This document shows, one piece after another, positions 1 to 8,384 of a stretch of DNA of 57,209 nt. This stretch comes from Flavobacterium frigoris (GTDB lineage: Bacteria; Bacteroidota; Bacteroidia; Flavobacteriales; Flavobacteriaceae): assembly GCF_900111075.1 (NCBI RefSeq), contig NZ_FOFZ01000020.1, positions 1 through 57,209 of the forward strand, given 5' to 3'. Numbering within the stretch: position 1 is the stretch's first letter; each line of letters begins with the position of its first letter. The notes under the pieces were generated by a model. The model saw only the letters and a program-made list of their open reading frames with translations. It did no database searches and was not told where the DNA came from. A program made the position numbers and the translations under genes.

Positions 1-71
1 CGAACAGAGTAGTTAAGCCCGCCTGCGCAGATGGTACTGCAGTTATGTGGGAGAGTATGTCGTCGCCTTTC
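1..71 (+). rRNA. rrf: 5S ribosomal RNA, 3' part
   Basis: The first ~71 bases match the 3' two thirds of a Bacteroidota 5S rRNA: the GAACAGAGTAGTTAAGCCC segment of loop B/helix III, the CGCAGATGGTACTGC arm, and the closing GTGGGAGAGTATG...GTCGCC strand. The 5' part lies outside the window. A strong terminator follows at once, so this is the distal end of an rRNA operon read on the plus strand. The exact 3' end is estimated. Confidence 0.93.
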
Positions 72-76
72 TTTTG

Positions 77-107
77 AAAAGCCTGTCTGAAAAGACAGGC
101 TTTTTTT
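77..107 (+). terminator. rRNA operon terminator
   Basis: Perfect stem AAGCCTGTCT / AGACAGGCTT with a four-base GAAA loop followed by a run of T. It lies a few bases after the 5S rRNA and is a classic Rho-independent terminator for the rRNA operon. Confidence 0.9.
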
Positions 108-162
108 GTTTATTTGGTACAACGCTGTTCGCCCTTCGGGCTCGGTTCGTCGCCTTTCTTTA

Positions 163-192
163 AAAACCCCGTTCGTTAGAACGGGGTTTTTT
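163..192 (+). terminator. second, tandem terminator
   Basis: Stem AACCCCGTTC / GAACGGGGTT with a GTTA loop and six T. It is preceded by a 15-nt copy (147-161) of the 5S rRNA tail, so this looks like the end of a second rRNA-tail unit. The insertion sequence begins on the next base after the T tract. Confidence 0.85.
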
Positions 193-217
193 GGGATCAA
201 TACCAAAACCTGTGGAG
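193..217 (+). repeat. left terminal inverted repeat of IS copy 1
   Basis: Starts GGGATCAATACCAAAACC and pairs imperfectly with the complement of 1598-1622, matching at GGGATCAA, AC, AAA and TGTGG. It directly abuts the T tract of the upstream terminator. Confidence 0.7.
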
Positions 218-226
218 TAGCAAAAA

Positions 227-1218
227 TTAAGCGTAAATATTTGTTAGTCTGAAAAGGAAAAACTCTATGTTCCCACACCTCTAAATTGAGATCTAAACGC
301 TTTTATTTTTGCATTAAAGGATTCTGCAGAAGCATTGGTACTTCTGTTGTCAAAATAGTTTACTATCGTTTGGTAATGATTCTGTATTGATCTAGATATT
401 GTGTTAAATGATTTAAACTCAGCCTGAGCTACTTTTTCATGCCATCTAGCTAATTTGCTTAGACCATAAATTTTATCGGTGGTATTCTCAAAAACATTCC
501 GTAAGTCTTGCGATAGCTGATATGCTTTTTCAATATTAGGATATAATTCGAATAATAATTTTGCTCTTTGGGTTTGGTTTTCAGACCATTTAGATTTGTT
601 TTTATACAAAACATATCGACTTCTGGCTAGTAATTGCTTAATGGTGTCGCCGTTAGATAGTGTTATAGGCTCGTATTTAGTTTTTGTGGTTTTAGCTTTT
701 TCAATAGCTTCATTCTCCATATCAATTGCTTGCCACCTATATTTGATTCTAATTTCTTGTAAAGCTTCGAGCGCCAGTTTTTGAACATGGAATCGATCCG
801 TAACTCTTACTGCATTAGAAAAGCATTTCTTAGCAATAAGCCCCATATTAGCTGCCATATCGAGTGTTATTTCGGTAACCGAATTTCTTAGCTTTAGCGG
901 TATTTTTTCTAATATAGCAATTACTGTTTCTGCTTTGGTTCCAGCTACCATGGCTACTATAGTTCCCTTTCTGCCTTTTCCTGCTTTGTTGGTCACAATA
1001 GTATAGAGTTCGCCATTGGAGAGGGATGTCTCATCTATTGATAAACGTTTCCCAATGTTTTCAGGAAAAATAAGCCATTGTTTAGCATGCGACTTTTGTT
1101 TCCATGCTTTAAAATCACTTAAGTACTCTTTGTACTGATATTGCAAATTCCTTCCAGAAACCCCATAGAAAGAGGCGATAGCACTACAGTCATTTGGGCT
1201 GGAATCTATTGATCTCTT
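227..1218 (-). pseudogene. ISAon1-type DDE transposase (orfB), 3' frameshift
   Basis: ISL3-like transposase catalysing element movement. The first Asp is in LSIDETSL, followed by TLDMAANMG and the DRFHVQKLALEAL helix, and the catalytic Glu is in NASAESFNAKIKAFR near the end. The frame is open from 1218 (starting inside orfA, in the +1 frame) and the first ATG is at 1146. At about 272-275 one base is missing compared with copy 2 (GTGGGAACATAG versus GTGAGGAACATAG). The protein therefore ends prematurely at 265 after FRGVGT; restoring the base extends the frame through RNIEFFLFRLTNIYA to a stop at 227. All catalytic residues precede the lesion, so partial activity cannot be excluded. Confidence 0.8.
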
Positions 1219-1555
1219 TTAAAAAAGACGCAAACTCCTGTGTTACACGAGTTCCGTCCGCTACTAAATTCCAATCTCTAAAAACCACTTTCCCTGTGTC
1301 TTCGTTAAGCCATCGTCTGCGAGTAATATGCAGATATACCTGATGTCCCCGAATAGGAAAATCCTGAACTGTAATTTCATCAAAGAAGCCTTTTGAGCTT
1401 AACTTATACGGTCTGTATTCTTTAGGAATCGAATTTATCTCTTTAAGATATATATGCAAGACTTCATCTCCTTTCTTGTAAGACGTCAATTCAAAATATT
1501 CAACAATGATTTCAGGTAATAATAACTTGATTAGTTCGCTATAGGAGTCTTGCAT
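1190..1555 (-). CDS. ISAon1 family transposase N-terminal region protein (orfA), copy 1
   Basis: A 121-residue protein encoded upstream of the transposase. It has the family's conserved segments: SKGFFDEITVQDFPIRG, the basic YLHITRRRW stretch, then RDWNLVADGTR and EFASFLKEI at the C-terminus. It is intact. Its last 29 nt overlap the orfB frame, which lies in +1 relative to orfA. This suggests it may be joined to orfB by ribosomal frameshifting to give the full transposase, although independent translation is possible. Paralogue of 2673-3023, clearly diverged from it. Confidence 0.82.
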   Translation of the reverse strand: MQDSYSELIKLLLPEIIVEYFELTSYKKGDEVLHIYLKEINSIPKEYRPYKLSSKGFFDEITVQDFPIRGHQVYLHITRRRWLNEDTGKVVFRDWNLVADGTRVTQEFASFLKEINRFQPK

Positions 1556-1597
1556 TTGGTATAATTTGGAAACACAAATATCAAGATTTTAATATTT

Positions 1598-1622
1598 CCC
1601 CACAACATTTTGTCTTGATCCC
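1598..1622 (-). repeat. right terminal inverted repeat of IS copy 1
   Basis: Read on the minus strand it begins GGGATCAAGACAAAATGTTG, matching the left end at 193 in about two thirds of positions. It marks the upstream end of the element. Confidence 0.65.
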
Positions 1623-1626
1623 ATAT

Positions 1627-1674
1627 ATATTAGTTAGCCTAAAAATTAGGCGTAAATATTAGTTAGCCTAAAAA
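1627..1674. repeat. 19-bp direct repeat, 29-bp period
   Basis: ATATTAGTTAGCCTAAAAA occurs at 1627-1645 and 1656-1674. The second copy encodes the last residues of the copy 2 transposase, and the first lies just past its stop, at the junction of the two insertion sequences. It looks like a local tandem duplication left by the rearrangement that removed the terminal repeat of copy 2. Confidence 0.75.
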
Positions 1675-2689
1675 GGAAAAAGTCTATGTTCCTCACACCT
1701 CTAAATTGAGATCTAAAAGCTTTTATTTTGGCATTGAAAGATTATTCACTTTTTATTTTTTTGTTTTGGAGTTCATGAATTTCATTTTTGCAGAAGTATT
1801 TGTACTCCTATTATCAAAATAGTTTAAGATTGACTGGTAATTAAGAGTTACAGTATTGAGTAATGTATTATAGTTTTTAAAACCTGATTCTTCTACATTC
1901 CTGTGCCAATGTGCTAGTTTGGTCATCGCAACATGCTTGTCGTTGTTGTTATTATAAATACCTCGAAGTTGCTGACTTAAACCGTAAGCTTTCTTTATAT
2001 CTGGATATGATCCGAATAGCATCTGAGCTCTTTCATTTTGACGCTCAGACCATTTTTCGCGAGATTTATAAAGCACGTAACTACTTCTGGCTAAAAGCTG
2101 TTTTACAGAATCTCCATTAGGCAAGAGTTCCGGTATATTTGCTCTATTCTCTCTTTTGGCTGTCATTATCAATTGATTTTCAAGATCCATAGCTTCCCAT
2201 CGATGTTTGATTCTGATTTCTTGCATGGCTTCCAGAGCTAATTTTTGAACATTGAACCTATCAATTACCTGTATTGCTCTAAGAAAACATTTTTTAGAGA
2301 TTAACTTCATGGAATTAGCCATGTCAGGTGTGATCTCTTGAACACCGAACACCACTTCTTTTTTTATAATCAATCTTACAGATGTGCTCTATGACTTGAT
2401 TTGCCTTTGTTCCAGCAATAATGGCAACTAAGCAACCTTGTTTGCCTTTGAACTTCTTATTGGTTACTGTGGTATAGAGCTCTCCCTGAGACAAAGCTAC
2501 TTCATCAATTGATAAATGGGTACCCATATTTTCAGGGTAAAGAATCCACTGATGCGCATGTTCAAGTGGATCCCAGGTATTAAAGGAGCTTAGGTGTCTT
2601 TTATACTGTCTTTGAAGTTTTTTTCCGTCGATACCTAAAAATTTTCCGACAGTATGACAGTCGGTAGCACTGTTATCTATTAATTTCTT
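1646..2689 (-). pseudogene. ISAon1-type transposase (orfB), copy 2, frameshifted and interrupted
   Basis: ISL3-like transposase in three pieces. The 5' piece (2324-2689) holds an HTH-like start and LSIDEVALSQGELYT. The middle (1753-2373) holds DMANSMKLISKKCF and the DRFNVQKLALEAM helix. The 3' piece, ending at 1646, encodes FRGVRNIDFFLFRLTNIYA-like sequence. The first break is a 7-bp tandem duplication (GGTGTTC twice on the minus strand, 2340-2353). The second is about 44 extra bases at roughly 1744-1789, inserted immediately before the codon for the catalytic Glu, with in-frame stops. The gene cannot make an active transposase. Confidence 0.85.
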
Positions 2690-3023
2690 TTAAAAAAGCC
2701 GCAAACTCTTCAGTCATGCGGGTTCCTTTAGCAACTAAAGTCCAGTCTCTTTTAATAATTCCTCCATTGGATTTGTTAGTCCAACGGCGTCTTTTGATAT
2801 GCAAATACACTAATTTTCCTCTTAAAGGAAAATCCTGAATGGTAATTTCATCCTGAAATCCTTTTGACACTAATTCAAGGGTATCAAACTCTTTTGGAGG
2901 CTTTATTTTCTCCTCAAAATATAGGTGCAATATTTCTTCTGTGTTATTAGCAGAAACTACCTCAAAGTGGTCAACTAAAAAATCAGGTAGCATGAATTTC
3001 AAAAGGTCTATTGAAGTCATCAC
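2673..3023 (-). CDS. ISAon1 family transposase N-terminal region protein (orfA), copy 2
   Basis: A 116-residue orfA-type protein: SKGFQDEITIQDFPLRGK, YLHIKRRRW, RDWTLVAKGTR and the ending EEFAAFLKEINR. It is intact although its partner orfB is dead. As in copy 1, the orfB frame overlaps its end in the +1 frame (2673-2689). It may still be translated, but without transposase it should have no mobility function. Confidence 0.8.
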   Translation of the reverse strand: MMTSIDLLKFMLPDFLVDHFEVVSANNTEEILHLYFEEKIKPPKEFDTLELVSKGFQDEITIQDFPLRGKLVYLHIKRRRWTNKSNGGIIKRDWTLVAKGTRMTEEFAAFLKEINR

Positions 3024-3091
3024 AAATTGTTAGATCGACAAATTTTTAAATTTTTTGCGACATTTCTTCCTGAGACTTTGTTCTTGATCCA

Positions 3092-3451
3092 AAATTAGTA
3101 TCCATCTAAACCTCGTTATAACGAGCATTTTTATTTTAATATATTACTAAAAAGGATCGTATTCCATTTGAACCTGTTTATTTACTTCTATTATTTCTTG
3201 TAGAATAGTCACATTGATTTTTTAGTACTTTATTGTTAGTAACATCGTTAATATATTTAACTTTAACCCATCTTTTTAAGATTATAATAGTATATTTTCG
3301 CTTAAATATTAATCGACTCATATTTATGTAACAAAGAATTGTTCGAGCTGATTTTTACTTGATTTGTCATTGCGCAAACAGCACGTATACCTATTTGTAA
3401 TTAATAAAATATTGATATTATCCTACGATTTATCAAACTAAATAACCTTGA
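3092..3451. other. intergenic region upstream of the sensor kinase
   Basis: A 360-bp AT-rich stretch between the outer end of IS copy 2 and the kinase start codon. I find no open frame with coding character, no strong hairpin and no clean TAnnTTTG box. The promoter of the kinase must lie here, but I cannot place it. Confidence 0.5.
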
Positions 3452-6445
3452 ATGAAATTACAAAATTGGTTTTTTCTGTTTTTCTTATTTATATTATCTT
3501 TATCATCGTTTGGTCAATACTTCCCCACCAAAAACTACACCACCGCAGATGGTTTGCCTAATAATGCGGTGCGATCTTTATTTTTAGATTCTAAGAACGT
3601 ATTATGGATTGGTACCGAAAATGGCGTTTCCATAATGCAAAATGGGGCATTTTCAACCATAGATGAGTCCAATGGCTTAGGACATAATAGTTGTTGGGAT
3701 ATTTCACAAGATACGAATGGTAATATGTGGTTTGCCAGTTACGGAGGTGGTGTCAGTAAATTTGATGGTCAGAAATTTACTGTTTTCACGAAGAAAGTAG
3801 GCTTACTCGCCAATAAGACAAGAAAGGTTTTTCCTTATAAGAACAAAATGTATGTTGGCACAGAACAAGGTGTTTCTATAATTGATATTAATAGTAACAA
3901 AGTTATTACGCCAATTGTGCCAGTTCATAAAGAGGATTTTATATGTATTTCGTTTTTTGAATATGGCGGAATAGTATATTTTGCTTCCGTTTTTGATGGT
4001 TTGTATAAGATTGATGAATCAGGTTCATTCCCCAAAATAATTCCTGTAGTTTCTCATAAAAACACTTATGGTTTAGGACTTTTCGGTTCTACTTTATACA
4101 GCGGAAATAATGGTTACATTAATATATATGATATTTTAGAGATTAAAAAAGGTAAATTGGACTCTTCTCAATTTGGAAAATCAACGGTTTGGCAATTTGC
4201 TAAGGATAAAAGAAACATTGTTTTTGCAGCTGCTTGGGGTATTTATAACCCTGATGGCGGGTTGTATCGTATTGAGAATGATGAAATGATTAATATCTCT
4301 GATTTGTATGGAATCGATTCCAAAGTTTTACTCAATGTCGTTTATAATAAAAAAGAAGACATTTTATATGTTGGCTCGAATGATAAAGGAATCTATGAAG
4401 TTCGATTAGATAAAATGATTGATTATTCTCCATTTTATGGATATTCAGTCATAAATTTTGAGAATAATGGGAAACAAAAAATTGTTTTACACAGTAAGGG
4501 AGTTAGTATTTTAAATACAGATAAAGAAATTTTAAAAACGGTCTCGCTGCTTGATTTTAAAAAAGCTGAACAAGCCTATTTAAATAAAGGAAACAATATA
4601 ATAAATAAACAAGGAGTTGAGTCAAGAGATTTTGAACTCAATTTCAATATTAAAGCCGATGGAATTGTGTTTTATGAAATGGTAAAACATAAAACGTCAT
4701 TTTGGATTGGTAGTAATATTGGTATTTTCGAAATGAATTCAGAAGGGAAAATTATCAATTATATCCCTAAACACAGTCTTAAATTTGGGTTTTCATCAAA
4801 TGATAAATTTATTGAAACGATTACTTATGCCGGAGTTAGGGTATATGATGATATCTATTCTCTTAAAAGTACCCATTATTCTAAGTTTGAAAAAAACACG
4901 CCAAAATATATCGTACAAATATTAAATAATAAGAACAAAACGTATCTTCTGTCGGTTTTTAATGGCTTGTATGTTTATCACAATAATCAATTTCAATCGT
5001 ATTTAGCTGATGGTATTTGGAAAGAAAATAAATTCAAGCATATTACGGTAAATGAAAAAGACCAACTTATATTAGCTGCTGAATTTGGAAATGTATTTAT
5101 CGTGGATGATAGGGCCGCTTTTAAAGTATTGGATACAATCAAAAAAGAGGATTTAATTGGTAAAACAATCCTTTTTCTAGAAGCTTACAAGGATTATATT
5201 TTTATTGGTACTGAAAAGGGAATCAATATTTATCAAAATGGAATCTTCCGGTTTATTAATAAAGAGCAAGGTTTGAATGACTGTAATTTCACTGTTTCCC
5301 AAATCAGGGATAATGAGTTATGGTTGGGAACAAAAAATGGTTTTTATACTGTTGATTTAGATATATTTTTAAAAGAGCAGATTGCCGTTTCAGGTATAGA
5401 TATAACTAAGATAACAGTTAATAACATTCCTGTCAGTAGATCTAATTATAAATGGTTTAGGTATTCTTCTAAAAAGATAGTTTGTGATTATCAACAAAAT
5501 TCTTTTTTAATTGATTTTGTTCCCAATGGAAACCCCTTTCCTGAAAAATTAAAATTTAGATATCGTTTAAAGTCAACTAATAGATGGAGTCCATACAGCG
5601 ATAAAACCAATTTGTTTTTACCGTATTTACCTTATGGCAAGTATGAAGTACAAATTGAAGTATTTGATCTGAACAATGGTTTGGCGCGTGTTTTTAATGT
5701 ATTGTCGATTCAAATTAGGCCTCCATTTTGGTTAGCTTGGTGGTTTATTTCTCTTATTATTATAATTGTTTTTGGTATTGTAGTTTATATAATCATACGT
5801 AGAAATAATAGCGAAAAAGAAAAAGCAGAAAAGGAAAAACAAATAACAGAGGCCAAACATGAAGCTTTGTCTAACCAGATGAATCCTCACTTTATTTTTA
5901 ATGCTTTAAATTCCATTCAAGAGTATGTTGGTTCAAATGACGAACACAATTCCTCATTATACATTAGTGAATTTGCAGGATTGATGAGAAAAACTTTAAA
6001 AAACTCACCAAAGCAAACAATTACTATTGAAGATGAAATAGAGTATTTAAGTAGTTATATCTATATTGAAAATAGGCGTTTTAAAGACCGTGTTGCAATT
6101 GAAATTTTCATTGATCCTTCAATTGATATGAAGGTATTAGAAATTCCACCCATGTTAATTCAGCCTTTTGTGGAAAATGTTTTTGTTCACGCTTTTGATG
6201 AATGTCATCTTTCACCAAAACTGAAAATATCTTTTGAAATGGTCGCTGATAATATTTTAGAATGTAAAATTAGTGATAACGGAAAAGGCTTAAATACACA
6301 TAAACAATCTAAATTCCACGTTTCAAGAGGTATTGCGTTGGCTAGAGAGCGAATTATTTTATTGCAGCCCTCTAATATGGATCCCATCCATCTTAATTTT
6401 ACGGAGAATGAGGGTACAACGATTACGATTCGACTGATTATTTAA
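3452..6445 (+). CDS. propeller-type sensor histidine kinase (LytS/YehU-like kinase domain)
   Basis: Membrane sensor kinase of the Bacteroidota 'two-component propeller' type. Residues 1-21 are a signal peptide ending FGQ. About 22-680 form two seven-bladed Reg_prop-like propellers (repeated TADGLPNN, WIGTENGV, GNMWFAS motifs), followed by a Y_Y_Y-like Ig domain to ~755 and one membrane helix at ~758-785. A short basic linker leads to a His_kinase domain with phospho-acceptor His813 in NQMNPHFIFNALNSIQ. The ATP-binding part shows PPMLIQPFVEN and DNGKGL motifs. The periplasmic half presumably senses a ligand. The usual LytTR response regulator is not adjacent, so its partner is unknown. Confidence 0.9.
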   Translation: MKLQNWFFLFFLFILSLSSFGQYFPTKNYTTADGLPNNAVRSLFLDSKNVLWIGTENGVSIMQNGAFSTIDESNGLGHNSCWDISQDTNGNMWFASYGGGVSKFDGQKFTVFTKKVGLLANKTRKVFPYKNKMYVGTEQGVSIIDINSNKVITPIVPVHKEDFICISFFEYGGIVYFASVFDGLYKIDESGSFPKIIPVVSHKNTYGLGLFGSTLYSGNNGYINIYDILEIKKGKLDSSQFGKSTVWQFAKDKRNIVFAAAWGIYNPDGGLYRIENDEMINISDLYGIDSKVLLNVVYNKKEDILYVGSNDKGIYEVRLDKMIDYSPFYGYSVINFENNGKQKIVLHSKGVSILNTDKEILKTVSLLDFKKAEQAYLNKGNNIINKQGVESRDFELNFNIKADGIVFYEMVKHKTSFWIGSNIGIFEMNSEGKIINYIPKHSLKFGFSSNDKFIETITYAGVRVYDDIYSLKSTHYSKFEKNTPKYIVQILNNKNKTYLLSVFNGLYVYHNNQFQSYLADGIWKENKFKHITVNEKDQLILAAEFGNVFIVDDRAAFKVLDTIKKEDLIGKTILFLEAYKDYIFIGTEKGINIYQNGIFRFINKEQGLNDCNFTVSQIRDNELWLGTKNGFYTVDLDIFLKEQIAVSGIDITKITVNNIPVSRSNYKWFRYSSKKIVCDYQQNSFLIDFVPNGNPFPEKLKFRYRLKSTNRWSPYSDKTNLFLPYLPYGKYEVQIEVFDLNNGLARVFNVLSIQIRPPFWLAWWFISLIIIIVFGIVVYIIIRRNNSEKEKAEKEKQITEAKHEALSNQMNPHFIFNALNSIQEYVGSNDEHNSSLYISEFAGLMRKTLKNSPKQTITIEDEIEYLSSYIYIENRRFKDRVAIEIFIDPSIDMKVLEIPPMLIQPFVENVFVHAFDECHLSPKLKISFEMVADNILECKISDNGKGLNTHKQSKFHVSRGIALARERIILLQPSNMDPIHLNFTENEGTTITIRLII

Positions 6446-6582
6446 GAAATAGGTGTTTTGGGTTGCTAAAGTGCATCAACTTACTAAGGTGCTAATAATT
6501 TTTATGGCAGTTAATCTAAATTAAAAATTATGTACTACTTTAGGGGTGGATTTTTAGAAATAATGCTCAAATACTTTCAGCT

Positions 6583-8202
6583 ATGAAAAGAAGAACTTTT
6601 TTAACTACAACAACTATGGCTTCTGCTGGTCTTAGTGCTTTTTTAATTTCGGGTTGTACTAATATAAAAAAGAACGAGGAACCAGATGTTGTTGCGGATT
6701 CTACAGTGGTATTTGAACTTGAAGAAGAAACAATCACTAGCTTAAGAGAGAAATTAGCTTCCAGTAAATATACTTCAGAACAATTAGTACAATTATATCT
6801 AAACCGTATTGACGCTATAGATAAAAACGGGCTTGAGTTACATTCGATTATAGAAATAAATTCGGAAGCTTTAGCTATTGGAAAGGCGATGGATGGCGAG
6901 ATGAAAGCGGGTAAATCAAGAGGCCCTTTACACGGTATACCGATTGTAATAAAAGATAATATCGACACGGCTGACAAAATGCAAACTACTGCCGGTTCAC
7001 TGGCTTTGGAAGGGAATATTGCTTCGAAAGATGCTTTTGTAGTAAAGAGGCTCAGGGAAGCGGGTGCCATCATTATTGGTAAGGCAAACTTGAGTGAATG
7101 GGCAAATTTTCGTTCCACTCAGTCATGTTCTGGATGGAGCAGTAGAGGCGGACAAACAAAAAATCCTTATATTTTAGATCATAATCCATGTGGCTCCAGC
7201 GCGGGTTCTGCAGTGGCAGTGGCAGCAAATCTTTGCGTCCTGGCCGTGGGTACTGAAACTGATGGTTCTGTGGTTTGTCCCTCTGCAGTTAGTGGTATCG
7301 TGGGTATTAAACCGACAATAGGATTAGTCAGCAGATCTGGAATTATTCCCATATCGCATACTCAAGATACGGCTGGACCAATGGCAAGGACAGTTAAAGA
7401 CGCTGCTATTTTACTTGGAATATTAGCAGGAATTGATTCTAAAGACCCCGTTACTAGTGAAAGTGTTGGAAAAAGTGAAACAGACTATACTAAATTTCTA
7501 GATGCAAAGTCATTACAAGGGAAAAGAATTGGGGTGGAGAGAAAACCTCAGGGTCAAAATCAGTTTATGCATGCACTACAAAAGAAAGCGATTGATCTGA
7601 TTAAAAAGCAAGGGGCGACAGTCATTGAAATCGATTATTTAGATAAAATAAATGAATTAGGAGCCGCTGAATTTGAAGTGATGCAGTATGAATTCAAAGC
7701 TGGAGTCAACAAGTATTTGGCTGCTTCAAATGCGAAAGTAAAAACATTAAAAGAGGTGATTGATTTCAATATTGCCAATGAAGACAAGGCGATGCCTTAT
7801 TTTAAACAGGAAACGTTAATAAGTTCGAACGAAAAGAAAGGACTTGATGACAACAATTATATTGAAGCATTAAATAAAAGCCATTTCGGTTCTAAGAAAA
7901 TTTTGGATGATGTAATCAAAGAGAATAGGCTTGATGCAATATGCGGATTAACAATGGGACCTGCATGTAGTATCGACAATATATATGGAGACCGTTGGGG
8001 AGATGTATTCCTGACAACTCCGGCAGCTGCAAGTGGGTATCCTCATATTACGGTGCCTTGCGGGAAGGTATATGAATTACCAATAGGTTTTTCATTCTTT
8101 GGGACAGCTTATTCAGAACCTGAATTAATAGGAATGGCCTATGCTTATGAACAAGCCTCCACTAACAGAATTAAACCTAGTTTCAAGAAATCCTTTTTAT
8201 AG
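6583..8202 (+). CDS. secreted amidase (amidase signature family)
   Basis: Amide hydrolase of the amidase signature family, 539 residues. The Ser-cisSer-Lys triad is visible as Lys124 (IVIKDN), Ser205 (CGSSAGSA) and Ser229 (TETDGSVVCPSAVSG). The N-terminus has a twin-arginine-like KRRTFL followed by a hydrophobic stretch and a lipobox-like ISGC, so it is probably an exported lipoprotein rather than a GatA subunit of the amidotransferase; no gatB or gatC is near. The substrate is unknown; the fatty-acid amide and peptide-amide branches are possible. It stands alone, 137 bp after the kinase gene. Confidence 0.88.
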   Translation: MKRRTFLTTTTMASAGLSAFLISGCTNIKKNEEPDVVADSTVVFELEEETITSLREKLASSKYTSEQLVQLYLNRIDAIDKNGLELHSIIEINSEALAIGKAMDGEMKAGKSRGPLHGIPIVIKDNIDTADKMQTTAGSLALEGNIASKDAFVVKRLREAGAIIIGKANLSEWANFRSTQSCSGWSSRGGQTKNPYILDHNPCGSSAGSAVAVAANLCVLAVGTETDGSVVCPSAVSGIVGIKPTIGLVSRSGIIPISHTQDTAGPMARTVKDAAILLGILAGIDSKDPVTSESVGKSETDYTKFLDAKSLQGKRIGVERKPQGQNQFMHALQKKAIDLIKKQGATVIEIDYLDKINELGAAEFEVMQYEFKAGVNKYLAASNAKVKTLKEVIDFNIANEDKAMPYFKQETLISSNEKKGLDDNNYIEALNKSHFGSKKILDDVIKENRLDAICGLTMGPACSIDNIYGDRWGDVFLTTPAAASGYPHITVPCGKVYELPIGFSFFGTAYSEPELIGMAYAYEQASTNRIKPSFKKSFL

Positions 8203-8250
8203 AAATAGTTGGTAAAAAAGACCTGTGACAAATAATGGGATGAATATCCG

Positions 8251-8355
8251 TTATTTGTTATGGTAATGTCGAATGTGTTTTACTTTTTTGTCAATTGATG
8301 CGCTGTACATTCTGGCAGTTTTGAACTCCATGGTATTATTCCCGTCTTTATCCAT
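8251..8355 (-). CDS. possible small ORF or 3' remnant
   Basis: A 34-codon minus-strand frame starting at ATG 8355 (MDKDGNNTMEF...). It is open further upstream to 8406, overlapping the end of the endonuclease gene in another frame. The composition (acidic start, then KTARMYSASIDKKVKHIRHY) looks like real protein and reads like the C-terminus of something longer. I recognise no family. It could be a small co-transcribed gene or the remnant of a decayed one. Confidence 0.3.
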   Translation of the reverse strand: MDKDGNNTMEFKTARMYSASIDKKVKHIRHYHNK

Positions 8356-8384
8356 GTAGACAATTCCATCGTCACCTGCTAATT

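Larger units (their letters stand above)
193..1622 (-). mobile_element. ISAon1-like insertion sequence, copy 1
   Basis: A 1430-bp element read on the minus strand with two reading frames, an ISAon1-type N-terminal-region protein (orfA) and an ISL3-like DDE transposase (orfB). Imperfect terminal inverted repeats can be read at both ends. The left end begins GGGATCAATACCAAAA at 193, and the complement of the right end, finishing at 1622, begins GGGATCAAGACAAAAT. Flanking bases (ggtttttt on the left, atatatat on the right) do not form a target-site duplication, which fits later rearrangement with the neighbouring copy. The transposase carries a 1-nt deletion near its end, so the element is probably immobile or impaired. 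Confidence 0.82.
1623..3091 (-). mobile_element. degenerate ISAon1-like insertion sequence, copy 2
   Basis: A second element in the same orientation as copy 1, with the same orfA-orfB plan but clearly diverged in protein sequence, so not a recent duplicate. Its upstream end near 3090 carries an end like that of copy 1 (GGATCAAGAACAAAG on the minus strand). The opposite terminal repeat is missing: only 23 bases separate copy 1's end from the transposase stop at 1646, against 34 in copy 1. This suggests copy 1 replaced or deleted that end. The transposase is broken twice. Confidence 0.75.

Noticed and set aside
6567..7118. 183-codon minus-strand frame
   Set aside because: It lies wholly inside the amidase gene in antisense; its Ser/Ala-rich translation is the usual shadow of a real gene, and the catalytic triad confirms the plus strand.
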